From contig URWH01000022.1 of NCBI GenBank assembly GCA_900551515.1, positions 1 through 14,763 on the forward strand: 14,763 nucleotides of DNA. Reading direction: 5' to 3'. Below are positions 1-7,901 of the stretch, piece after piece. Position 1 is the first letter of the stretch, and each line of letters starts with the position of its first letter. This stretch comes from an uncultured Porphyromonadaceae bacterium (GTDB lineage Bacteria > Bacteroidota > Bacteroidia > Bacteroidales > Muribaculaceae). A program made the position numbers and the translations under genes. The notes below the pieces were generated by a model, which saw nothing but the letters and a program-made list of their open reading frames with translations, was not told where the DNA came from and did not search any database.

Positions 1-1234
1 CTGTTTTAAGTTTAGCAGTTTTTTCGATGAGCACTTCGGGATCCACTTCCGGAGAGTCGAACTCGGTTCGGCCGACATAATAATCGGGTTCCTCACGGTC
101 GACAATCACTTTAAAGATCTTTCCTATCTTGCTCTGCTGGTGCTCGTTTGAAATCTCTTCCTGAAGCGCCATGAGGCGGTCGAGCCGGTTCTGCTTGACC
201 TCTTCGGGGATGTCGTCGGAGAAATGCTTAGCGCCATACGTGTCCTCTTCCTCACAGTAGGCGAAAGCGCCCATGCGTTCGAATCGTTGCCGAGCGGCGA
301 ACTCCATCAGCTCATTGAACTCCTCCTCCCCTTCACCGGGGAAGCCCACCATCAGCGTTGTGCGGATGTGGATGCCGGGGACTTTCTCGCGGATTCGGTC
401 CAGCAGGCGCTCCGTTTCCTCACAAGTGATGTGCCGTCGCATATTGCCGAGCACCTTATCCGATGCATGCTGAAGGGCGATGTCGAGATATTTGCACACA
501 TTGTCGTGGAGGGACATCACATCGAGAAGATTATCGGGGAAGCCGGCGGGATAAGCATAGTGCAGACGTATCCATCTGACGCCATCCACGTTGGCTATTT
601 TGTCGACCAACGATGCTATGCGCTGCTTTCCGTAAAGGTCAACGCCGTAGTTGGTGAGGTCCTGCGCGATGACATTGAATTCCTTGACGCCTGAGGCGAC
701 GAGCGATTTCACTTCGTCGACAATCTCCTCTTCCGAGCGCGAATGATAGCGTCCGGTGATGAGCGGGATGGCGCAGAACGAGCAAAAGCGGTTGCACCCT
801 TCGGCAATCTTCAGATAGGCATGATGGCGGGGTGTGGTGATGATGCGGTCGTAGGATGCCGTGGCGGGATATTTGCCGACAAGCGACGAAACGATGCCGC
901 CCCAGTCGGTTTTGCCGAACCATCCGTCGACCTCCGGTATCTCAACGGGCAGCTCCTGACGATAACGCTGCGAAAGGCACCCCATCACAAAGATACGGTC
1001 GGTGAGGCCGCTCTGTTTTGCCTCGATGGCTTCGAGGATGGTGTTGACGGATTCTTCCTTAGCGTCGCCGATGAATCCGCACGTGTTGATCACGGTGACA
1101 TCGGCGCCACAGTCGAAAGAGTCGTTATGGGTGGGCGTGAATCCGGCGTCGGCAAGCATTTTCATGATACGCTCGGAATCAATCAGATTTTTTGAGCATC
1201 CGAGCGATATCACGTTGACTTTTTTGCGGCTCAT
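1..1234 (-). CDS. rimO: Ribosomal protein S12 methylthiotransferase RimO (C-terminus cut by window edge)
   Basis: Radical-SAM enzyme that adds a methylthio group to the conserved Asp of ribosomal protein S12 in the cytoplasm. Reading down from the ATG at 1234-1232 gives MSRKKVNVISLGCSKNLID, the typical N-terminal MTTase opening with its first cluster cysteine; two more N-terminal-domain cysteines follow in NTCGFIGDAKEES and VMGCLSQRY. The radical-SAM triad appears as AEGCNRFCSFCAIP (CxxxCxxC, near 770-805). About 411 codons are open with no stop, ending in a VGRTEFDSPEVDPEVLI segment of the C-terminal TRAM region. The family is about 430-440 residues, so only some 20-30 are missing beyond base 1. 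The start lies 3 nt after the ftsY stop, so the two are almost certainly co-transcribed. The GCSKN and EFDSPEVD signatures favour RimO over MiaB. Confidence 0.95.
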   Translation of the reverse strand, partial: MSRKKVNVISLGCSKNLIDSERIMKMLADAGFTPTHNDSFDCGADVTVINTCGFIGDAKEESVNTILEAIEAKQSGLTDRIFVMGCLSQRYRQELPVEIPEVDGWFGKTDWGGIVSSLVGKYPATASYDRIITTPRHHAYLKIAEGCNRFCSFCAIPLITGRYHSRSEEEIVDEVKSLVASGVKEFNVIAQDLTNYGVDLYGKQRIASLVDKIANVDGVRWIRLHYAYPAGFPDNLLDVMSLHDNVCKYLDIALQHASDKVLGNMRRHITCEETERLLDRIREKVPGIHIRTTLMVGFPGEGEEEFNELMEFAARQRFERMGAFAYCEEEDTYGAKHFSDDIPEEVKQNRLDRLMALQEEISNEHQQSKIGKIFKVIVDREEPDYYVGRTEFDSPEVDPEVLIEKTAKLKT

Positions 1235-1237
1235 TGT

Positions 1238-2200
1238 TTAATGGTTGCCAAAAAGTGAATCGACGAATTCTTTTTTGTCAAACACCTGGAGGTCGTCGAT
1301 ACCTTCGCCAAGGCCAATGTATTTCACGGGGATCTTAAACTGGTCGCTTATGCCGATGACCACACCGCCTTTTGCCGTGCCGTCGAGCTTGGTGATGGCC
1401 AGTTGATTGACCTGTGTGGCCGCAACGAAATGGCGAGCCTGTTCAAACGCGTTCTGACCCGTGCTGCCGTCGAGCACCAGAAGCACTTCATGAGGAGCGT
1501 CGGGCACCACTTTCTGCATAACATTTTTGATCTTGGTGAGCTCGTCCATCAGTCCTTTCTTGTTGTGGAGACGTCCGGCCGTGTCGATAAGCACAACATC
1601 GACATCGTTTGCCTTGGCGCTCTGAAGTGTGTCGAAAGCCACCGAGGCAGGATCGGCACCCAGGCGCTGCTTGATCACAGGCACTCCGGCACGTTCGCCC
1701 CACACGTCGAGCTGCTCGATGGCGGCGGCACGGAATGTGTCGGCAGCGCCGAGCATCACCTTGTTGCCTGCTTTCTTATATTGCATGGCGAGTTTGCCGA
1801 TCGTGGTGGTCTTGCCGACGCCGTTGACGCCCACCACCATGATGACATAGGGCTTTTTGCCTGCCGGTATGGTGAAATCAGGCTCGTCGGTGTCGTTGTT
1901 GTTCTCGGCGAGCAGGCCGGTGATTTCCTCACACAGCCATGTGTTGAGCTCGGAAGTGCTGATATATTTGTCTCGGGCTGCACGCTTCTGAAGCCGGTCA
2001 ATGATTTTCAGAGTCGTGTCGACTCCGACATCGGAAGTGATAAAGATCTCTTCAAGATTGTCGAGGAAATCATCATCGATCTGTTTTTTACCGGCAAGGG
2101 CTCTTGTGATCTTGTCGAACACGCCGGTTTTGGTGCGTTCGAGGCCTTTGTCGAGTGTCGCCTTCTTTTCTTTTGAGAATAGTTTGTTGAAAAACCCCAT
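1238..2200 (-). CDS. ftsY: Signal recognition particle receptor FtsY
   Basis: SRP receptor GTPase that docks ribosome-SRP complexes at the inner membrane for co-translational insertion of membrane proteins. The 320-residue product has the NG-domain layout: a helical N domain (about 20-100), the P-loop GVNGVGKTT (124-132), an SRP-type insertion region with DTFRAAA (154-160), the G3 motif DTAGR (206-210), the G4 motif TKLDG (270-274) followed by TAKGG, and the closing GLGEGIDDLQVFD. The acidic A domain found in E. coli FtsY is absent; the protein starts directly with MGFFNKLFSKEKK, a short basic and amphipathic helix that could touch the membrane. This short form is usual in many bacteria. A candidate promoter lies 27-34 nt upstream, and rimO follows after 3 nt. 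Confidence 0.97.
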   Translation of the reverse strand: MGFFNKLFSKEKKATLDKGLERTKTGVFDKITRALAGKKQIDDDFLDNLEEIFITSDVGVDTTLKIIDRLQKRAARDKYISTSELNTWLCEEITGLLAENNNDTDEPDFTIPAGKKPYVIMVVGVNGVGKTTTIGKLAMQYKKAGNKVMLGAADTFRAAAIEQLDVWGERAGVPVIKQRLGADPASVAFDTLQSAKANDVDVVLIDTAGRLHNKKGLMDELTKIKNVMQKVVPDAPHEVLLVLDGSTGQNAFEQARHFVAATQVNQLAITKLDGTAKGGVVIGISDQFKIPVKYIGLGEGIDDLQVFDKKEFVDSLFGNH

Positions 2201-2226
2201 TGGAATCGGTTGTAAAAATTAGCTTG

Positions 2227-2234
2227 CAAATTTA
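2227..2234 (-). promoter_or_regulatory. Candidate -7 promoter element of ftsY-rimO
   Basis: Read on the minus strand, the bases are TAAATTTG, an exact match to the Bacteroidota -7 consensus TAnnTTTG. It lies 27 nt before the ftsY ATG, which would give a leader of roughly 20 nt. I see no convincing -33 TTTG, so the call rests on one motif and its position. Confidence 0.5.
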
Positions 2235-2367
2235 GCGATTTTTTTTGGCATTCGCGCCACTATTTACCGTCAATTTTCATCAGGTTTCAACCGTATTGAA
2301 GTGATGGTTCGGATATACGCAGCTAATTATTGGATTAACAGCGGGTAGCAGCCGTAACTGATAGTAT

Positions 2368-2397
2368 AAAAAACGCCGGCAACTGATGTTGCCGGCG
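2368..2397 (-). terminator. Intrinsic terminator after the lipoprotein gene
   Basis: CGCCGGCAAC (2374-2383) and GTTGCCGGCG (2388-2397) form a perfect 10-bp GC-rich stem with a 4-nt loop. On the minus strand the stem is followed directly by six U (2373-2368). It begins 18 nt after the stop of the lipoprotein gene and separates that transcript from ftsY-rimO. The rest of the 215-nt gap (2201-2415) holds only the ftsY promoter candidate. Confidence 0.9.
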
Positions 2398-2415
2398 CTA
2401 TGATGAATCTCAATG

Positions 2416-3294
2416 TCAATCGGTCTGAATGATAAGATAGTTGGAGGCTGCCCAGAATTTTGAGGGATTGGTGATTTTCAGCACTTTGTTTCCGTTGGCC
2501 TCCGTGGTGATGGTGTAACTGTCCTTGGGCTGTGACGACCAAACTTTGAGTTTCTTGCTGTAGGCAGGTAGCTGAGTGAGCGTGCGTTTGTCGGCACGGG
2601 TGAAATAGGACAATTCATAATCGCCCTGCATGATCTTGGTCTTGCGAAGGAAGCCTTTCTCAATGATTTTGTGTTCCTTGAGCTCTTTGTTGCTGCCGAT
2701 TACGTAATAGCATTTGTTGATTTCGTTGGTGAGATCTTCGGTCTGCTGCTGCAATGCGTCATTTTTGGTTTTGGCATCGGCAACGGTTACGTTAAGTGAA
2801 TCGACGGTGGTGTTGAGCTCCGAAATGGTGATGTTGGCGGCTGCGAGCTGGTCGGTGAGCGAAGCGATAGTTGCTTCGTTTTGTTCGATCTGGCTACGGA
2901 GGTTTGTTATCATCTGGCTGAGCTGCGAGTTTTTACCGCTCTGCTGCGCCAATTTCTTTTCGAGTTCATCAAGACGGGTGCGGCGTTCCTGAAGGGAGAT
3001 ACGCAATGCCTGGATGTCGTCGCGGATAGTGATTGTTCGGGCACTGCCGTCCTGGCCTATCTGTGACGGGACAGCGACAATAGATTCCATCGCTTTGATC
3101 TGTTGCATATCGCCGGCGATGTCGTTGAACAGAGCTATAAGGCTGTCTCTCTCAGCGGCCGCGGCATTAAGAGCTTCGGCATCAGCCGATTGAGCGGCCT
3201 GATCTTCAGCTTTTGTCTGATCATCTTTACAGCCTGTGGAAACGGCGGCTGCGAGGGTTAAAACAGGAATGATGATAAAATGTTTGTTCAGCAT
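2416..3294 (-). CDS. Coiled-coil lipoprotein, possibly surface exposed
   Basis: The 292-residue product starts with a lipoprotein signal peptide: a short basic start, a hydrophobic stretch, and VSTGC with the acylated cysteine at 22. Residues after the cysteine read KDDQ, close to the K-(D/E)2 lipoprotein export signal described for some Bacteroidota, so display on the outer face of the outer membrane is possible. After an Ala/Glu-rich linker comes a long heptad-type coiled coil (about 91-193). A compact C-terminal domain (about 195-292) runs from YYVIGSNKELKEH to SKFWAASNYLIIQTD. From memory, similar Bacteroidales proteins are labelled Cbp1-family collagen-binding adhesins or left hypothetical; I would not infer collagen binding. 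It lies 11 nt after rsmI, is probably last in that operon, and is followed by a strong terminator. Confidence 0.85.
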   Translation of the reverse strand: MLNKHFIIIPVLTLAAAVSTGCKDDQTKAEDQAAQSADAEALNAAAAERDSLIALFNDIAGDMQQIKAMESIVAVPSQIGQDGSARTITIRDDIQALRISLQERRTRLDELEKKLAQQSGKNSQLSQMITNLRSQIEQNEATIASLTDQLAAANITISELNTTVDSLNVTVADAKTKNDALQQQTEDLTNEINKCYYVIGSNKELKEHKIIEKGFLRKTKIMQGDYELSYFTRADKRTLTQLPAYSKKLKVWSSQPKDSYTITTEANGNKVLKITNPSKFWAASNYLIIQTD

Positions 3295-3305
3295 AATTTA
3301 ATCAG

Positions 3306-4025
3306 TTAATCGTCATTTTTATATTTATTCTTATGAACGGCGGATTCTTCTTTGGTCTTACCGCCGACAATAATAACGATTTCGCCACGGGGATTGTTTT
3401 CGTTAAAATACGCTATCAGCTCCGACAGTGTGCCTCTGACGGTGGTTTCGTGCACTTTAGATATTTCGCGGGAAACGGATGCGTCACGGTTGCCGCCGCA
3501 CACTTCTGCAAGTTGCATCAGCGTTTTGACGAGCCTGAGCGGCGATTCGTAGATGACCGTGGTGCGGGAATCGTCGGCTATCTCCTGAAGGCGTGTCGCG
3601 CGTCCTTTTTTGGGTGGAAGGAATCCCTCGAAGCAGAAACGGTCGCATGGCAGCCCCGAGTTGACAAGCGCCGGGACGAAAGCCGTGGCTCCCGGAAGTG
3701 TTTCGACGGGGATGTCATGGCGGCGGCATTCGCGTGAAAGCATAAAGCCGGGATCGCTGATGCCGGGCGTCCCCGCGTCGGATACGAGTGCTATGTTTTT
3801 CCCGGCAATCAACTGGTCGACAACGGTATTAACCGTAGCGTGTTCGTTGAACTTATGGTGGCTCAACAGCGGTGTGTCAATGCCGAAGTGCTTCAGAAGC
3901 ACGCCGGATGTTCGGGTGTCCTCAGCCAGAATCAGGTCACATGAGCGGAGAGTCTCAAGCGCCCGCGGCGTCATATCGTCAAGATTCCCAACCGGAGTTG
4001 GAACAATAAATAGTTTTCCGGACAT
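3306..4025 (-). CDS. rsmI: 16S rRNA (cytidine-1402 2'-O)-methyltransferase RsmI
   Basis: SAM-dependent methyltransferase that modifies the ribose of C1402 in 16S rRNA, in the ribosomal decoding centre. The 239-residue product has the tetrapyrrole-methylase fold signatures of this family in order: LFIVPTPVGNLDDMTPRA near the N-terminus, ILAEDTRTS, ALVSDAGTPGISDPG (the hallmark loop), LPGATAFVPALVNSGLP, and GFLPPKKGRA. Length is near the short end of the family (about 220-290), and the C-terminus ends in a Lys/Asp-rich tail. It sits 9 nt downstream of the acidic-linker hypothetical gene and 11 nt upstream of the lipoprotein gene, all on the same strand, which suggests one transcript. The product is not in doubt. 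Confidence 0.96.
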   Translation of the reverse strand: MSGKLFIVPTPVGNLDDMTPRALETLRSCDLILAEDTRTSGVLLKHFGIDTPLLSHHKFNEHATVNTVVDQLIAGKNIALVSDAGTPGISDPGFMLSRECRRHDIPVETLPGATAFVPALVNSGLPCDRFCFEGFLPPKKGRATRLQEIADDSRTTVIYESPLRLVKTLMQLAEVCGGNRDASVSREISKVHETTVRGTLSELIAYFNENNPRGEIVIIVGGKTKEESAVHKNKYKNDD

Positions 4026-4034
4026 GAATAATGG

Positions 4035-4811
4035 TCACTTATTGAAGCGCGCGGTGATAATGCGCATGAAATCAACGACATTCGGGTCGGATTCGTCCCA
4101 GCAAAGATCGTTGTAGAAATAGTCCTGCACTTCTTCGGCCGAGCTCATGGCCGAGGCTATTTTGATAGCTTCGTCCATATCCTCGTCGCTGTAGTCGAAA
4201 AGCTCACGGCGGAAGCGGAAGCGGTCATTGAGCGACAGCGTGGTGGGCTGAAGGATGTCGTTGATCACGACGCCGGTTTTGCCGAAGGTGACGTCGGGCG
4301 ATTCCACTTTGACGGTTTCGTCTTCATCAACGGCCACTACTTCAGCGACAACTTCGACATTTTCGGGCTGAGCCACGGGATCCGTCGCATCCTCAGGGGC
4401 GCCGGCCGCACCTTCAGCCACTTCACAAACCGGGGCGTCGGCTTTACGATGAGCAACGGGACAATACAACGGTTCATTTTTCAGCGGGGTATCCGAGGCG
4501 GATTCTTCCTGCGGCTCTTCCTTAGGTTCGGGAAGGTCGGAAACCTCCGGCGGCATTTCGTCGGCATCCGATTTTTCTTCGAAGACGACTGATGCGGCCA
4601 CTTCGGCATCGGCGACAGGGATGTCAGCAATGGTCACGGGGTTCTTCCGGCCGTTGCGGAGCGAGTCAGCGTCGCATTTAATCGACTCTATTTTTCTATC
4701 GATGAGATCATACAGATGATCGGGCACCCGGTTTTCACGTTGGATGATAAGCGCGATAAGGCCTTCGAGTTCAAGGCAATCGTCTAACAATGCTTTCGGT
4801 TCAATAGCCAT
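4035..4811 (-). CDS. Hypothetical protein with acidic linker between two conserved-looking ends
   Basis: I do not recognise a named family. The 258-residue product has three parts. An N-terminal helical segment (1-60) starts MAIEPKALLDDCLELEGLI. A long low-complexity linker (about 62-180) is rich in Glu, Ala, Pro, Val and Asp. The C-terminal segment (about 185-258) has TLSLNDRFRFRRELF, then helices with DMDEAIKIASAM and YFYNDLCWDESDPNVVDFM. The C-terminal segment resembles conserved hypothetical proteins I recall from Bacteroidales, in which LNDRF-RFRRELF is a recurring motif. No signal peptide or membrane segment is visible, so it is likely cytoplasmic. It starts 18 nt after the dacB stop and is followed by rsmI after 9 nt. 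A candidate -7 element lies inside the end of dacB. Confidence 0.85.
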   Translation of the reverse strand: MAIEPKALLDDCLELEGLIALIIQRENRVPDHLYDLIDRKIESIKCDADSLRNGRKNPVTIADIPVADAEVAASVVFEEKSDADEMPPEVSDLPEPKEEPQEESASDTPLKNEPLYCPVAHRKADAPVCEVAEGAAGAPEDATDPVAQPENVEVVAEVVAVDEDETVKVESPDVTFGKTGVVINDILQPTTLSLNDRFRFRRELFDYSDEDMDEAIKIASAMSSAEEVQDYFYNDLCWDESDPNVVDFMRIITARFNK

Positions 4812-4829
4812 AGTTGGTAGATGTTTGAG

Positions 4830-6230
4830 CTACAAATTTACGCACAATTTTTCAATTAGCAGATTCTGGAGTACGGTTTTTACTTCGGCTCGTGATCCTT
4901 TAAAGCCATTGACCATGATGACAACGATGTGGGTGGGCACGCCGACCGCGTCCACGGCATAACCGGCGTAGCACTGCACGCCGTTGAGACTTCCGGTTTT
5001 GGCCCATAGCCGGCCCTGCAGGGGAGTGCCTTTCAGGAATGATTTCAGGGTTCCCGAAACGCCCGCTTTCGGAAGCATGTTCAAAAACCGCACGAAATTC
5101 TCGTCGTTATCGCACATCCAGGCAAGTATATCGGCCATCACATAAGCCGTGATGCGGTTGTTTCGCGACAGTCCGCTGCCGTCTTCAATCACGATATCAC
5201 GGGTGTCGATGCCAAGTTTGTTCCAAAGCTTAACCTCTTCCTTGGCAGCTTTCTCGCGATCCTTGCCCGGATAGGCATAGCGGAGCGCCGCTTCGGCCAT
5301 CATATTGTCGGAGCGGAGCACAAGGCTGCGCAGAATGTCATATATCGTGGGGGAATAATGCGTGTAGATCACGTGATCATGCGATTTTTTCTTGATATCC
5401 TTTTCTTCGACGGTTATGCCGCTTTCGGTCAGTTTGTTCTGCAATACGGCGATGAAAGAGCCCGCAGGCGATGGATTGGCGAGGTCGACAACGAGGGGTG
5501 TCTTTTTATTATAGCAGACATTGTAAATGACGTCGTTGCGTTTTCGCCACACGGTGCCACCGGCGTTGGAGGAAGTCTTTTTGATTGTGACAGAAGGATT
5601 CTCGGGGGAAAGCGTGTAGGAACTGTCGCGTAAAAAGCGCAGTGTGAACCGGTTGTCAGCGAAGTTAAACGGATGATGTCCGGTGCCGTAGGGATAGTTG
5701 ATGTCATCGTTGGTCCAGCCCGAAGGCACATCCTGATCGAGCCATTTCGGATTGTCGATTATAATGCGTCCCTCGATTGTCTCGATTCCCTGCCGGATTA
5801 TGGCTGCGACGATGCTGTCGGGCAATGAACCACATTCGGTGAAATGTGAAGAGCCGATGGTGGGATCGCCCGAAGCCTTAATGATTATGTTGCCTTTAAG
5901 TACACCTTTATGTAATTTACCGGTGGTCAGAATCTCGGTGGCATAGCGTGAATCGAGGTCGCAATTCTGAAAAACGGTTGCGGCCGTAAAGAGTTTTGTG
6001 GTGCTTGCCGGGATCATAGGTTCCTCGCCGTTAACGTCGAGAACAACCTCGCCTGTGCGGAGATTTTCGATGTAGATGGCTATTTTGTCGGCCTCGATGC
6101 CTTCGACCGAAGTGGCATAGCGCATGATGCCCTGCGAGTGAACAGCCGGAGTGAGGACCGCTAAAATGCAGAAGATGAAGGCAAAAGGGATATAGCGGAA
6201 GGTCCGGTGGTATGTTTTGTAAAGACTCAT
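4830..6230 (-). CDS. dacB: D-alanyl-D-alanine carboxypeptidase/endopeptidase, PBP4 (DacB) type, peptidase family S13
   Basis: Periplasmic penicillin-binding enzyme that trims or cuts peptidoglycan peptides. The 466-residue product begins with an export signal (basic start, then a hydrophobic stretch around 14-31 ending AVHSQ). The three active-site motifs of the serine penicillin-binding fold are present with S13 spacing: SxxK as STTK (76-79), SxN as SDN (307-309) and KTG (411-413, in WAKTGSLNG). The roughly 230 residues between the first two motifs hold the extra domain typical of S13 enzymes. The IEDGSGLSRNN segment (348-358) is also characteristic. Length matches the family (about 450-500). 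It is divergent from tetR across 152 nt and is followed after 18 nt by the hypothetical-rsmI operon. Confidence 0.94.
   Translation of the reverse strand: MSLYKTYHRTFRYIPFAFIFCILAVLTPAVHSQGIMRYATSVEGIEADKIAIYIENLRTGEVVLDVNGEEPMIPASTTKLFTAATVFQNCDLDSRYATEILTTGKLHKGVLKGNIIIKASGDPTIGSSHFTECGSLPDSIVAAIIRQGIETIEGRIIIDNPKWLDQDVPSGWTNDDINYPYGTGHHPFNFADNRFTLRFLRDSSYTLSPENPSVTIKKTSSNAGGTVWRKRNDVIYNVCYNKKTPLVVDLANPSPAGSFIAVLQNKLTESGITVEEKDIKKKSHDHVIYTHYSPTIYDILRSLVLRSDNMMAEAALRYAYPGKDREKAAKEEVKLWNKLGIDTRDIVIEDGSGLSRNNRITAYVMADILAWMCDNDENFVRFLNMLPKAGVSGTLKSFLKGTPLQGRLWAKTGSLNGVQCYAGYAVDAVGVPTHIVVIMVNGFKGSRAEVKTVLQNLLIEKLCVNL
4833..4840 (-). promoter_or_regulatory. Candidate -7 promoter element inside the end of dacB
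   Basis: On the minus strand this reads TAAATTTG, an exact TAnnTTTG match, and it overlaps the last codons of dacB just before its TAG. It is 22 nt upstream of the ATG at 4811, a spacing like that at ftsY. No clear -33 element is visible. It could start the hypothetical-rsmI-lipoprotein transcript on its own. Confidence 0.42.
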
Positions 6231-6249
6231 AGCAAAGAAATTAGGCTGA

Positions 6250-6257
6250 CGAAGATA
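6250..6257 (-). promoter_or_regulatory. Weak candidate -7 element of dacB
   Basis: The minus strand reads TATCTTCG, one mismatch from TAnnTTTG, 20 nt before the dacB ATG. The -33 region is not convincing. The rest of the 152-nt divergent gap (6231-6382) is AT-rich and contains a similar weak element facing tetR. Confidence 0.35.
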
Positions 6258-6332
6258 CGAAAAATAAGTCTAATTACCGGCAATAATTCAAAGAAATTCG
6301 GGCAACAGTAAGGTTATTCGGCAAATTTTGAG

Positions 6333-6340
6333 TAATTTCG
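6333..6340 (+). promoter_or_regulatory. Weak candidate -7 element of tetR
   Basis: TAATTTCG differs from TAnnTTTG at one position and lies 43 nt before the ATG at 6383. There is no clear -33 box, and no clear dyad that would mark a TetR autoregulatory operator. Confidence 0.35.
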
Positions 6341-6382
6341 CGAATTGATAAACGGAATGTCAGGATTCCACACAGAAACAGA

Positions 6383-6982
6383 ATGGTAAGCAAAACTCGC
6401 GACAGATTAATAGAGGTGGCACGTCAGTTGTTTGTCAACAAAGGCGTTGAGAATACGACGATGAACGATATTGCTGCTGCCTCTGACAAAGGCAGACGCA
6501 CCATCTACACTTATTTCAAAAACAAACGTGAGATCTTCAATGCTGTCGTAGAGAGCGAGAGCAACGCCATCATAGGTCAGTTGCGCACAATTGTCGACTC
6601 TGATCTTCCGCCGGTGGAGAAATTCCGTAAATATATGTCAAAGCGTTTCGACGTCATTTCCGACACCCTTAACAAGCCCAAGAACCATATCGACCGTTAC
6701 CGGTCGCTTTTCAGCCGTGATGCCCGCCGTGTCGAGCGCATCTACGATATGGCAAGGAAGAAAGAGCAATCGCTTTTTATTGAATTGCTCAACAAAGGCG
6801 TTGCCGAAGGAGCTTTTGACAAAGCGCAGGCCGAACGACTTCCGTCGGTGATGTCGCTGATCTTTATGACAACAGATCATTTCACGGTGAATTCGTCGGA
6901 GTTGGATTCGTCGGACTACGACAAGTTGTGCAACGACATTATCGATTTTGTAACAAATGGAATTGTCACTTTAGAAAGCTGA
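6383..6982 (+). CDS. TetR/AcrR family transcriptional regulator
   Basis: The 199-residue product has the classical TetR N-terminal DNA-binding domain: RDRLIEVARQLFVNKG (helix 1), NTTMNDIAAASDKGRRTIYTYF (the helix-turn-helix, about 25-45), then KNKREIFNAVVE. The remaining helical region (about 60-199) would be the dimerisation and ligand-binding domain; as usual for this family it shows no motif that reveals the ligand. The spacing to fabG is 57 nt on the same strand, so the two may be co-transcribed or fabG may have its own promoter. That position suggests, without proving, a link to fatty-acid or membrane homeostasis. dacB is transcribed divergently and is another possible target. Length matches the family (about 190-220). 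Confidence 0.92.
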   Translation: MVSKTRDRLIEVARQLFVNKGVENTTMNDIAAASDKGRRTIYTYFKNKREIFNAVVESESNAIIGQLRTIVDSDLPPVEKFRKYMSKRFDVISDTLNKPKNHIDRYRSLFSRDARRVERIYDMARKKEQSLFIELLNKGVAEGAFDKAQAERLPSVMSLIFMTTDHFTVNSSELDSSDYDKLCNDIIDFVTNGIVTLES

Positions 6983-7039
6983 CTAACGAAAAAAACAGAT
7001 ATACAACAATAATCATCACAGAAAACAAAACAAACTGAC

Positions 7040-7786
7040 ATGAAACTTCTTGAAGGAAAAACAGCCCTTATCACCGGCGCAGCCCGCGGTATCGGTAAAG
7101 CGATCGCTCTGAAATTCGCTTCTGAAGGCGCAAATATTGCCTTTACGGACCTCGTAATCGACGAAAACGGCAAACAGACCGAAGAAGAGATCGCCGCTTA
7201 CGGTGTGAAAGCAAAAGGATATGCCTCAAATGCCGCCGATTTCAATCAGACCAAAGAGGTGGTTGCAAAAGTGAAGGAAGATTTCGGCTCTATTGACATT
7301 CTTGTCAACAACGCCGGCATAACCAAAGACGGTCTTATGATGCGAATGTCTGAACAGCAGTGGGATGCCGTGATCAATGTCAACCTTAAAAGCGCATTCA
7401 ACTTCATCAATGCCGTGCTCCCCATAATGCTTCGTCAGCGCTCGGGCAGCATCATCAATATGGCATCGGTGGTAGGCGTTCACGGCAATGCCGGACAGGC
7501 CAACTATGCCGCATCGAAAGCCGGCCTTATCGCACTGGCAAAGAGTATCGCACAGGAAGTGGGCTCACGCGGTATCCGCGCTAACGCCATCGCCCCCGGC
7601 TTTATCGAAACAGCTATGACGGCTGCTCTTCCCGATGATATCCGCGCTGAATGGACAAAGAAAATTCCGCTGCGCCGCGGTGGCAAAGTGGAGGATATCG
7701 CTAATGTCGCAACATTCCTCGCATCCGATATGTCGAGCTATGTCAGCGGTCAGGTGATCCAGGTGGACGGCGGCATGAATATGTAA
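7040..7786 (+). CDS. fabG: 3-oxoacyl-[acyl-carrier-protein] reductase FabG
   Basis: Short-chain dehydrogenase that uses NADPH to reduce 3-oxoacyl-ACP in the fatty-acid elongation cycle, in the cytoplasm. The 248-residue product shows the classical SDR pattern: cofactor loop TGAARGIG (12-19), NNAG (90-93), and catalytic Asn115, Ser143, Tyr156 and Lys160 (in NYAASKAG). It also has the C-terminal GQVIQVDGGMNM found in FabG. Length and motifs fit FabG best, though SDR paralogues can act on other 3-oxoacyl substrates. It follows tetR by 57 nt and is followed by a hairpin terminator, so it is probably the last gene of its transcript. Confidence 0.93.
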   Translation: MKLLEGKTALITGAARGIGKAIALKFASEGANIAFTDLVIDENGKQTEEEIAAYGVKAKGYASNAADFNQTKEVVAKVKEDFGSIDILVNNAGITKDGLMMRMSEQQWDAVINVNLKSAFNFINAVLPIMLRQRSGSIINMASVVGVHGNAGQANYAASKAGLIALAKSIAQEVGSRGIRANAIAPGFIETAMTAALPDDIRAEWTKKIPLRRGGKVEDIANVATFLASDMSSYVSGQVIQVDGGMNM

Positions 7787-7840
7787 TCAACCGCCGATTC
7801 ATATCTCCGCTGTCAGATCAGCGACAATCAACTGATTCAT

Positions 7841-7882
7841 GCTCCGGCATCCGCTCTTACGGACTGCCGGAGCTTCTCGTTT
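7841..7882 (+). terminator. Probable intrinsic terminator after fabG
   Basis: GCTCCGGCA (7841-7849) pairs with TGCCGGAGC (7865-7873), and the inner TCCG (7850-7853) pairs with CGGA (7860-7863). This gives a 13-bp stem with one bulged C and a 6-nt loop. The trailing TTCTCGTTT is only moderately T-rich. It lies 54 nt after the fabG stop. The rest of the 209-nt gap (7787-7995) contains the DUF4290 promoter candidate and a small direct repeat. Confidence 0.7.
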
Positions 7883-7901
7883 CGGCCTGCCGAGTGTGTG
7901 C

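Noticed and set aside
1403..2176. 257-codon open frame on the plus strand opposite ftsY
   Set aside because: Shadow of ftsY, whose GTPase motifs are all on the minus strand; no domain in the opposite frame.
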